Positions 1-6,129 of a stretch of 6,129 bases of DNA are shown here, piece by piece. The translations under genes and the position numbers were made by a program. Each line of letters begins with the position of its first letter. Position 1 is the stretch's first letter. Origin of the DNA: Desulfobacterales bacterium (lineage in GTDB: Bacteria > Desulfobacterota > Desulfobacteria > Desulfobacterales > 4be13); NCBI GenBank assembly GCA_029934695.1, contig JAOZLU010000432.1, positions 1 through 6,129 of the forward strand, read 5' to 3'. The notes beneath the pieces were generated by a model. It searched no databases and was not told where the DNA came from. It saw only the letters and a list, made by a program, of their open reading frames with translations.

Positions 1-3000
1 TGACACTGACGGGCCTGAACACAGCACCGTCTGTCACGGTCACCGAACCGGCCGGGCAGGATTCTGCCGAAGACGGCATACCTTATCATATAAGATGGAC
101 TGACAGCGACCCGGATGACAATGCGCAGGTTTCCCTGTATTATGACACCGACAGCGCCGGAAATGACGGCATTCTGATCGTCAGCGGTCTGGAAGAGGAT
201 GATGAGACCGATGAGCATGCCTGGGACACCGCGGGTGTGCCCGCGGGGGAATATTATGTGTATGCGGTGATCAGTGACGGGACGAATGATCCTGTCACCG
301 CTCACAGCAGCGGGACAGTGACAGTCACAGAAGGATCGGAAGTCTCTGTGACCGAGGTGCGGGTGGGCGGCAGCAGCGACGATGCCGAGGAATACGGCGG
401 CGGAACCATCTATATCACCAGCACCGACCTGGAACTTGTCCGCGATGATGGCAGGAACAAGGGAAACCAGACTGTGGGCATCCGGTTCGACGGGGTGGCT
501 GTTCCGCAGGGAGCCGTGATAACCGCAGCGTATCTTGAATTTGAAACCGACGAGACAGACACGGAGCCGACCTCCGTCACGGTCACAGCCGGGGCGTCCG
601 ATGACGCGGCGACATTCACAGCGGGTTTCGGGGATATTTCAGGCCGGAACGCCGTCGGCGTCTCTGTTCCGTGGAACGATATCCCGCAGTGGGACACTGA
701 CGAAAAACATCGGACTCCGGATATCAGCCCGCCTGTTCAGGAAATCGTGAACCGCGGGGGATGGGCATCCGGGAATGCGATGGTGCTCATCATCACCGGC
801 TCGGGCCGGAGAACCGCGGAATCGTATGACGGTGATCCGTCGGCAGCGCCCCTGCTTCACATAGAATTCACAGCAGACGGTGAGGACACTGTTCCTCCGA
901 GCGTGCCGCAGAATCTGACGGCGGAGGTGATCCCGGTGATATGGGGATATCAGGTCAGCCTTTCCTGGGACGCATCCTCGGACAACATCGCGGTGGCAGG
1001 CTATGATGTCTTCTGCGGTGACATCGGACTGACCGGGACCCCGGCAGACACATCATACATCCATGACACGGAAAGCCCCGGGGACTGTGCCTACACAGTG
1101 GAAGCGTACGATGCAGCGGGCAACCGTTCCGGGAAAAGCGCGCCGGTCTCAGTGACACCCGGGAACACTGCTCCTTCCATAACCGTGTCCGCGGAACCGG
1201 GCACTGAAAATCATACCTTTATTATAAGGTGGTCAGACGATGATCCTGATGACAGCGCTCAGATTTCCCTGTATTATGACACCGACAGCGCCGGGAATGA
1301 CGGCGTTCTGATCGTCAGCGGCCTGGAGGAGGATGATGAGACAGATGAGCATGTCTGGGACACCGTGGGTGTGCCGGCAGGTGAATATTATGTTTACGCG
1401 ATCATTGATGACAGTGCGAATGATCCTGTCACCGCTTACAGCACAGGAACCGTGACTGTGACAGTGCCGGCTCCGGAAATTGTCACGTTCACCGCGGAAC
1501 CACAGACCGTCACAGCAGGTGAGACGGCCACCCTGACATGGGAGGTGGCCAGTGCGGACACAGTCAGTATTGACCAGGGGATCGGCACAGTCGGTCTGAC
1601 CGGATCAACAACCGTGCAGCCGGCAGAAACCGTCACATACACCCTGACTGCCGAAGGACCCGGGGGAACCGTCTCGGCTCAGGCCGCTGTCACCGCAAAC
1701 ATCCCTTCGGGACCTGTGACACTGACAGCATCACCGGAAACCGTTCAGAAAGGCGGATCATTCACCCTTTCCTGGACTTTTTCAGATGTGCAGAGTGCCT
1801 ATATTAATAAAGGTGTCGGCACTGAAAACGGTTCCCGGAATGTCTCTCCGGATCACACTGAAACCTACACCATAACTGTCTCCGGAGATGACGGACCTGT
1901 CACCGCGGAAGCCACCGTCACCGTCACCGGAAATCCGGCACCCCAGCCGGAAGGATCCTTCGGCAGGCAGTATGAGGACCTGATCCCGCCGGACGCTGTC
2001 GTTGACAGCTACGAGCCGGAACGGTTCTCTGTGATCACCGGTCTGGTTCACGATATTAACGGCGACCCGCTTCCGGATGTTGACGTCACAGTTCACGCGC
2101 ATCCCGAATACGGAACCGTTCACACCGATGCCCAAGGCCGCTTTTCCATCCCTGTGGAGGGCGGTGCCGCCATGAAGGTGATTTTCCGAAAGGCCGGGCT
2201 GATTTTTGCACAGCGCCAGGTGCATGTCCCGTGGAACGATGTTGCCGTGACAGAAACCCTCCGACTCATCCCCGAAGACACCGCGGCCACGACCGTGACC
2301 TTTGACGGAAATCCGGACACGGTCATCACCCATCAGAGCACGCCGGTCACGGACGAATTCGGAACCCGGTCCGCCACCCTCGTGTTCCAGGGGGACAATC
2401 AGGCATATCTGACTGACGAAAACGGAAATGACGTCCGGGAAGTGACAACCATCACGGCCCGTGCCACCGAATACGCCACCCCCGAATCCATGCCGGCAAA
2501 ACTGCCCCCGACCCCCGCTTACACCTACTGCACGGAACTTTCAGCAGACGGCGTGGAAAGAATCCGTTTTGAAAAACCTGTGGCGGTCTGGGTGGACAAT
2601 TTTCTCGGTTTCGAAGTGGGGGAGGCGGTTCCCTCGGGATATTACGACCGGGACCGGGGTGTCTGGGTTCCCTCTGAGAACGGCCGGGTGGTCCGGCTCC
2701 TCGACACCGACGAAGACGGGGTGACGGACGCCCTGGATGCCGACGGTGACGGAAGTCCCGACGACCTTGACGGAGACGGTTCTCTCAGCGACGAGGTCAC
2801 GGGACTGGACGATCCTCAGAGATATGCGCCGAATGCGGAATTCTGGCGGGTGGAAGTGACACATTTCACTCCCTGGGATTTCAACTGGTGCTCCTTTTTC
2901 AGCCTCCTGGACATGCTGACCCACGGGCCGCCGGCCGCGGACGAGCAGTGCGACGACTGCGAGGTGGAGGAAGGCTCTTATGTGGAGGCGAGAAGCCGGA

Positions 3001-6000
3001 TTTTTCACGAGGACATCCCGGTCCCCGGAACAGACCTGACCCTGCATTATGCCAGCAACCGGGCCGAGGGATACAAAAGCGTCATCACGGTCCCTGCCAG
3101 CGGCACAAGTGTTCCGGACAGTGTGAAACGGATCCTCGTCAGGGTCGAAGTTGCCGGACGGACACTGGAACAGACCCTGGATCCCTTGCCGGATCAGAAG
3201 GCCGAATTTGTATGGGACGGGCTTGATTTCCTGGGAAATCCTGTGAACGAGACAGTGACCGCCCGCATCGGCATCGGATTTGTATATGACTCGTTCTATC
3301 TGAAATCCGGGTACCTGGCCATGTCCTTCGGCATGTTCGGCACGGAGATAACCGAAGTTCCCACACGGGATGAGGTGATATCCTGGCAGCGCAGCGAGAT
3401 GGAGATCAACAGGTCTCCCGGAAAAGCCGACACAGTTGCCGACGGCTGGACCCTTTCGGAGCATCATCTCATAAATCTGAGAGACACCTCCGTTCTGTAC
3501 AGGGGGGACGGCTCTTTCAGCAAAAACAGCGTCAGCATTATCACGACGGTGGCCGGAAACGGGGAGAACGGATACTGGGGAACTGACGGAAGTCTCGCGA
3601 CAGAGGATTATGTCGTATATCCGTCAGGTGTCACCTCTGATGCGGAAGGAAATTTTTATATTGCCTCCGGGACCGGCATCCGGAAGGTGGACAGGGACGG
3701 TATTATCACGACAATAGCAGGAGGGCCTGACGCCGACAGCACGGAAGACGGAATACCCGCCGAAGATGCCAGGATCCGCTATCCGAGGAGTATTGCCTTT
3801 GACAGATCGGGAAATCTTTATATCTCGGAAGGCGGTCTTGACGGCGACGGCCACTACCGGGTGCGTAAAATAGACACGGACGGCATCATCACCACCGTGG
3901 CCGGAAACGGACTCCCCGCAAAAACAGACGAACCCGGGGACGGACGCCCTGCCACGGAAGTCAGCATCACACCCATAGGCGTTGCCCCGGATGCCTTTGG
4001 AAACATTTATATCGGAGAATCCCGGTTTGTCAATTCGTCAGGTGAAAATACCGACGATCCCGTTTTCAGGGTACGCAAAGTGGATACAAACGGCATCATC
4101 ACCACCGTGGCCGGAACCGGTGAGAAGGGAGTCGGTTCCAGCGGCATACCCGCCACCGAATCCGCATTGAGCAAATCAGGCAGCATTACTCTGGACGCAT
4201 CCGGCAATCTTTACATTTCGGATCTCGGACGCATCCGGAAAGTGGGGTCGGACGGTATCATCAGCACCGTGGCCGGACTTTACAGTTATACCGGCGATAA
4301 CAAGGGGGACGGAGGCCCCGCTCTCGAAGCGGAACTCTCAATCGCTTATTCGGTTGCCTTTGACACCGAGGGAAATTTTTACATTCCCCACATATACGGG
4401 GGTAACAGGACAGACTGCATCAGAAAAGTGGATACCGGCGGTATTATCAGCACGGTGGCCGGAATCGGCACGATAGGTTACAGCGGCGACAGCGGCCCTG
4501 CCGTTCTGGCAGAGTTTAATAATCCCAGGAATCTGGCTGTCGGTCCTGACGGTGATCTTTATATTCCTGATTACTACAACCACCGTGTCCGAAAAGTGAC
4601 TCTCGGGCCCGCCTCCTTCAGCGGCGAATTCACCTTTGCCGATGGGAACGGCCTGGGATATGTGATCTCCGATGCGGGACGGCACACACAGACCACTGAT
4701 CTGAACACCGGCGTCGTGCTGCGGGAGTTCGGGTATGACGGGGCGGGAAGGCTTGTGAGCATCACCGATCCCCGATCCGAAACACCCCGTGTGACCACCA
4801 TAGAACGGGACGGAAACGGCGTGCCCACGGCGATCATCTCGCCGGACGGGCTGAGAACAGATCTGACCGTGGACAGTGACAACCAGCTCACGCATGTCAC
4901 CTGGCCGGGAAGCAGCAGCCCGTTTGTATTGGAATACGAAAACAACGACGGCCTGCTCACCGAAAAGACCGAGCCCGAGGGCAATGTCTTCACGCACGTC
5001 TTTGATGCGACCGGACGGGTGGAATATACGACTGATCAGGAGGGCGGACGATGGGAGTTCACCCGGGTTGCGGATGCGGACGGTGCCATTGTTTATGAGA
5101 CAAAGGTGCATGTGGGAGATGATGTGTATAATGTCACATCCTACACAGACCATACCGATTCCACGAGTGCTTACACGTCCGACATCACGGGGCCGACAGG
5201 CGCTCTGACAGAATTCGGGCGTTCGGCCGACGGTCTGAGTGCGACAAAGAAACTGCCCTGCGGCTCGGATCTGGCATTTGAATATGACACCGATCCCCGG
5301 TGGCAGACAAAGCTCGTGAAAAAAATGACGGAGACAGCACCTTCGGGGTTGACAAAGGTTGTGGAAAGAGGTAAGAGTTATGAGGATACGGACTCGGACG
5401 GGTTCCCGGATGTCATCACCGAGACCGTGACGGTGAACGATGCAGAGACAACGACCTTTGTGCATGATATCGCCCTGGCGAAAAAGACCGTCACCTCCCC
5501 GGAGGGCAGGAGCGTGGTCACGGAATACAATCCCGCCACCCTGCTGACATCGAAGGTGAGCGTTCCCGGTCTGCATGACACTGTGTACGGGTATGACACA
5601 GAGGGACGGCCGGAGACGGTCACGACCGGCACACGGCAGAGCGTGTTCGCATACAACAGCCGGGGAAACATCGCCTCGGTGACCGATCCGGAGGAAAATG
5701 TTGTCACTTATGATTACGACGACATCGGACGGGTCACGGCGGTTCACCGCCCGGATATCACGGACACGGGGAATGAGACGGTCATCGCATTCGACTACGA
5801 TGAGAACGGCAATATGACCGTGCTTACCAATCCCTCGGTCGTTGATCACGGGTTCGGTTTCAACAATGTGAACCTGAACAGCTCATACACCACGCCCATG
5901 AGCGGGGATTACTCTTATGTGTATGACAAGGCCCGCCGGCTCACACGGAAAGATTTTCCGTCGGGTGCGTGGATCAGGTACAACTACGATCCTGCGAAGC

Positions 6001-6129
6001 TCGGCAGCATCGAAACCTCGGAGGGGGATGCCGTCAGTTTCGCTTATTCCTCCTGCGGGACAAAGGTTGAATCAGTCAGCAGGGACGAAGAGCAGATCAG
6101 TTACGGATATGACGGAAGCCTCGTCACAT
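1..6129 (+). CDS. Giant teneurin-like / Rhs (YD-repeat) surface or secreted protein, internal fragment open at both ends
   Basis: One reading frame (codons starting at bases divisible by 3) runs from base 3 to base 6128 without a stop, giving 2042 residues. The first two bases and the last base belong to codons cut by the window edges. No start, signal peptide, membrane segment or C-terminus is visible. The order of domains is Ig-like module, DNRLRE-like module, FN3, second copy of the Ig-like module, two bacterial Ig-like domains, transthyretin-like domain, NFLGF/GYYDR segment, Asp-rich calcium loops, six NHL repeats and YD repeats. The protein is rich in Asp, Glu, Gly and Thr and poor in Cys, as expected of an exported calcium-stabilised protein. 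The family includes contact-dependent toxins with an encapsulated C-terminal effector and teneurin-like adhesion proteins; the deciding C-terminus is missing. Frame and family are secure; the exact role and the host are not. Confidence 0.96.
24..335 (+). repeat. Asp-rich beta-sandwich module, copy 1 (residues 8-111)
   Basis: This module begins with NTAPSVTV and carries IRWTDSDPDDNAQ, SLYYDTDSAGNDG, an acidic EEDDETDEH stretch and the closing strands VPAGEYYVYAVISDG and SSGTVTVT. The alternating strands and Asp-rich turns suggest an Ig/cadherin-like beta sandwich, possibly binding calcium through the DxD-type turns. Residues 30-109 align without gaps to residues 408-487, with about 67 of 80 residues identical by hand count. 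I do not recognise a named family. A stalk or adhesion role is inferred from its place in the exposed N-terminal part. Confidence 0.75.
342..869 (+). other. DNRLRE-like secreted-protein beta module (residues 114-289)
   Basis: Residues 114-289 hold a pattern I recognise from many secreted bacterial multi-domain proteins. It starts with an acidic SSDDAEE segment, then has TSTDLELV, a QTVGIRF strand and PQGAVITAAYLEFETDE. These are followed by VPWNDIPQW, a TPDISPPVQEIVNR helix, GWASGNAMVLIITGSGRR and the closing AAPLLHIEF. The strand order and the xxAYLEF core resemble DNRLRE-type (carbohydrate-binding-like) domains, but I cannot assign a specific family. It sits between the first Asp-rich module and the FN3 domain, so it is probably part of the exposed stalk. 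Glycan binding is a possibility by analogy only; no binding residues can be named. Confidence 0.6.
894..1160 (+). other. Fibronectin type III-like domain (residues 298-386)
   Basis: The segment has the usual FN3 landmarks: the opening PPSVPQNLTAEV, the strand-B tryptophan in VSLSWDASSD, the NIAVAGYDVFCG strand, a TSYIHDTE turn, and the closing YTVEAYDAAGNRSGKS followed by VSVTP. The length of about 89 residues is normal for the family. The pattern SWDASSDNIAVAGYDV is typical of bacterial FN3 domains found in secreted enzymes and adhesins, where they act as spacers. Two cysteines, at residues 338 and 359, could pair in an oxidising compartment; this is an inference. Confidence 0.85.
1164..1466 (+). 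repeat. Asp-rich beta-sandwich module, copy 2 (residues 388-488)
   Basis: This is the second copy of the module at residues 8-111. It begins with NTAPSITV and repeats IRWSDDDPDDSAQ, SLYYDTDSAGNDG, the EEDDETDEH acidic stretch and the closing VPAGEYYVYAIIDD strand. From residue 408 on, the offset to copy 1 is exactly 378 residues (1134 bases) with no indel; the first 20 residues differ more and carry a three-residue length difference. The DNA is also close: about 178 of 207 bases match between 123-329 and 1257-1463, including a run of 31 identical bases. The changes are mostly conservative or synonymous, which fits duplication followed by selection, or gene conversion. Confidence 0.75.
1467..1700 (+). 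other. Bacterial Ig-like domain 1 (residues 489-566)
   Basis: The segment opens with PEIVTFTAEPQTVTAGE and continues with TATLTWEVASADTVSIDQG, then TVGLTGSTTVQPAET and VTYTLTAEGPGGTV. This is the well-known bacterial Ig-like pattern in which a core Trp strand (LTWEV) is followed by a VSID-x-GIG turn and a TTTYTLTA strand. It is about 78 residues long, as expected. Such domains act as rigid spacers in secreted and cell-surface proteins. It is directly followed by a more divergent relative at residues 571-642. Confidence 0.8.
1713..1928 (+). other. Bacterial Ig-like domain 2 (residues 571-642)
   Basis: This is a tandem, diverged relative of the preceding Ig-like domain. Matching positions are LTASPETVQKGGSFTLSW for the first strands, SAYINKGVG for the turn, VSPDHTETYTITVSG for the late strands and AEATVTVTG for the last strand. 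The core tryptophan is kept (SWTF). Residues 643-676 form a linker containing the segment FGRQYEDLIPPDAVVDSY, which I recall as a recurrent lead-in to the transthyretin-like domain in bacterial teneurin-like proteins. Confidence 0.75.
2031..2273 (+). other. Carboxypeptidase-regulatory / transthyretin-like domain (residues 677-757)
   Basis: The sequence VITGLVHDINGDPLPDVDV is the classic first hairpin of carboxypeptidase regulatory-like domains (G-x-V-x-D-x-x-G-x-P-L-x-x-V-x-V). It is followed by TVHTDAQGRFSIPVEGG, the usual T-D-x-x-G-x-F strand, and by VIFRKAGLIFAQRQVHV and AVTETLRLIP as the last strands. In animal teneurins a transthyretin-related domain stands just before the plug, NHL and YD regions, and this domain is in the matching position. 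Its role is structural. Confidence 0.82.
2274..2702 (+). other. Beta-rich pre-propeller segment with NFLGF...GYYDR signature (residues 758-900)
   Basis: This region leads from the transthyretin-like domain to the calcium loops. Visible landmarks are TVTFDGNPDTVITHQSTPV (763-781), YTYCTELSADG (840-850), IRFEKPVAVWVDNFLGF (854-870), VGEAVPSGYYDRDRGVW (872-888) and VPSENGRVVRLLD (889-901). The combination of a PV-x-x-x-x-x-NFLGF strand, a VG-x-x-VP-x-GYYDR turn and a WVP-x-x-NG strand is a recurrent signature of bacterial Rhs/teneurin-like giants. By position it may contribute to the plug that seals the YD shell in teneurins; that structural equivalence is an inference. I know of no catalytic role. 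Confidence 0.65.
2703..2792 (+). other. Asp-rich calcium-binding loops, thrombospondin type 3-like (residues 901-930)
   Basis: Three loops follow closely: D901-T-D903-E-D905-G, D912-A-D914-G-D916-G and D923-G-D925-G. The DxDxDG spacing is the standard calcium-binding loop of thrombospondin type 3, dockerin and EF-hand-like repeats, and here the loops share residues as in type 3 repeats. Calcium binding would rigidify the link between the preceding beta domain and the Rhs core. It also argues for a location outside the cytoplasm, where calcium is abundant. Confidence 0.75.
2838..3539 (+). other. Rhs-core entry segment with HFTPWD, CxxC and GTDL motifs (residues 946-1179)
   Basis: The segment holds FWRVEVTHFTPWDFNW (947-962), a Cys pair C983-D-D-C986, an EDIPVPGTDLTLHYASNR motif (1003-1020) and the following GYK. 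The IP-x-PGTDL-x-L-x-Y-x-S-x-R-x-x-GY pattern is the familiar opening of bacterial Rhs/teneurin-like cores, where the exposed N-terminal region ends and the large beta shell begins. LVRVEVAGRTLEQTLDPLPDQ and FVWDGLDFLGN (1072-1082) continue the beta strands. EVISWQRSEMEINRSPG and ADGWTLSEHHLINL lead into the propeller, and the line ends with the RGDGS turn just before the first NHL repeat. The CxxC could be a disulphide or a metal site. Confidence 0.72.
3540..4598 (+). other. NHL-repeat domain, six repeats forming a predicted six-bladed beta-propeller (residues 1180-1532)
   Basis: Six repeats begin at I1180, I1235, I1296, I1366, I1420 and I1482, with lengths of 55, 61, 70, 54, 62 and 51 residues. 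Each starts with I-x-T-V/I-AG, passes through a G-x-G-x-PA-type turn (clearest as GDGGPA and GDSGPA in repeats 5 and 6), has a P-x-x-I/V-A-x-D-x-x-GN-x-YI strand pair and ends with IRKVD-x-x-GII. Six repeats match the closed six-bladed propellers of NHL proteins and of the teneurin NHL domain. The longer third and fifth repeats carry surface-loop insertions after YIGES and YIPH. The domain probably mediates protein or ligand contacts; in teneurins it takes part in adhesion. Repeat 1 is the most degenerate at its turn (WGTDGSLAT). Confidence 0.93.
3882..4119 (+). repeat. Near-exact DNA direct repeat at NHL repeat boundaries
   Basis: The DNA coding for GIITTVAGNG at 3882-3911 and for GIITTVAGTG at 4092-4121 is the same except for one base, with a spacing of exactly 210 bases, the length of NHL repeat 3. 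Looser versions of the same block are at the other blade boundaries (near 3537, 3702, 4257 and 4443). Identity at synonymous positions suggests recent blade duplication or gene conversion rather than a regulatory or mobile element. Confidence 0.7.
4608..6129 (+). other. YD-repeat (Rhs) shell, first part, continues past the window (residues 1536-2042)
   Basis: The region opens with ASFSGEFTFADGNGLGYVI and then shows repeated YD motifs: FGYDGAGRLVSITDP (1576-1590), VFDATGRVEYTTD (1666-1678), YGYDTEGRPETVTTG (1862 on), FAYNSRGNIASVTDP (1882 on), YDYDDIGRVTAVHRP (1903 on), FDYDENGNMTVLTNP (1930 on) and YVYDKARRLTRKDFP (1972 on). YD repeats build the spiralling beta shell seen in Rhs toxins, the BC subunits of Tc toxin complexes and teneurins; in the toxins it encloses the C-terminal effector. 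A DTDSDG calcium-type loop at 1795-1800 interrupts the series. The shell is still running at the window edge, and the DPxG-type cleavage motif, conserved Rhs core end and variable tip are not in view. Confidence 0.94.
5385..5411 (+). other. Isolated DxDxDG calcium-type loop inside the YD shell (residues 1795-1803)
   Basis: D1795-T-D1797-S-D1799-G1800, followed by FPD, has the spacing of a dockerin or thrombospondin type 3 calcium loop. It lies between shell segments ERGKSYE and VITETVTVND, where it probably forms a surface hairpin. Similar D-rich loops recur at this place in bacterial teneurin-like proteins as I remember them. Calcium binding is an inference from the motif. Confidence 0.55.

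Noticed and set aside
1325..1448. Purine-rich GGAGGAGG followed by ATG, resembling a ribosome binding site and start
   Set aside because: The bases encode the conserved acidic EEDDE stretch of the duplicated module, and the frame from that ATG ends after about 40 codons without any recognisable protein.
123..1463. Long direct repeats 1134 bases apart as ends of an inserted mobile element
   Set aside because: The repeats are in-frame domain copies with gradual divergence; the sequence between them codes for structural domains and contains no transposase or terminal inverted repeats.
1782..2333. Antisense ORF of 183 codons as a gene
   Set aside because: It is the complement of the second Ig-like and transthyretin-like domains; no family resemblance of its own.
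2478..2492. Possible internal start codon or frameshift boundary near the ATG at about 2490
   Set aside because: The frame is continuous through this point and the domain landmarks on both sides are in the same frame with normal spacing.
2888..3226. Short + strand ORFs in other frames (also 535-750, 2461-2724, 3982-4170, 4876-5208)
   Set aside because: They overlap the giant frame completely, start at chance ATG codons, and have Arg/Pro/Ser-rich low-information translations typical of frame-shifted GC-rich coding DNA.
2541..3467. Antisense ORF of 308 codons as a gene
   Set aside because: Same codon-aligned antisense frame, opposite the recognised NFLGF/GYYDR, calcium-loop and GTDL segments. 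No domain in its translation.
3537..4460. Regularly spaced short direct repeats that could suggest a CRISPR array
   Set aside because: Spacing is irregular (about 153-210 bases), the repeats are in frame and encode the NHL blade boundary I-x-TVAG, so protein repeats explain them.
4338..5849. Long antisense ORF (503 codons) as a real gene
   Set aside because: It lies wholly inside the YD-repeat coding region in the codon-aligned antisense frame, its translation has no recognisable domain and is rich in His, Arg, Cys and Val as expected of reverse-complemented Asp/Thr/Gly codons. The sense strand shows unmistakable YD repeats.

Overview
The whole window lies inside one very large protein-coding gene on the + strand. 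Reading codons that begin at every position divisible by 3 gives 2042 consecutive sense codons (bases 3-6128) with no stop. Neither the start codon nor the stop codon is in the window, so this is an internal piece of a protein of more than 2000 residues. Residue n below means the codon starting at base 3n. I saw no RNA gene, promoter, terminator, insertion sequence, CRISPR array or second gene.

Layout, N- to C-terminal: (1) residues 1-111, an Asp-rich beta-sandwich-like module; (2) 114-289, a secreted-protein module resembling DNRLRE-type domains; (3) 298-386, a fibronectin type III-like domain; (4) 388-488, a second, nearly identical copy of module 1; (5) 489-566 and 571-642, two bacterial Ig-like domains; (6) 677-757, a carboxypeptidase-regulatory/transthyretin-like domain; (7) 758-900, a beta-rich segment with the NFLGF...GYYDR signature; (8) 901-930, Asp-rich calcium-binding loops; (9) 946-1179, an Rhs-core entry segment with HFTPWD, a CxxC and a GTDL-x-LHYASNR motif; (10) 1180-1532, six NHL repeats expected to close into a six-bladed propeller; (11) 1536-2042 and beyond, the start of a YD/Rhs-repeat shell.

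The series transthyretin-like, beta-rich plug-like region, NHL propeller, YD shell is collinear with the extracellular part of animal teneurins, and matches the bacterial teneurin-like/Rhs giant proteins. The N-terminal Ig, FN3 and DNRLRE-like modules look like an exposed stalk or adhesive region. In relatives the YD shell is followed by a variable C-terminal tip, often a toxin with a downstream immunity gene. That part lies beyond base 6129, so toxin or adhesin function cannot be decided here.

The host is a bacterium with a G+C content that looks to be in the mid-50s percent. Similar multi-domain secreted giants are common in Desulfobacterota and other environmental Gram-negative bacteria. 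That placement is an inference from architecture and style, not something the sequence proves.
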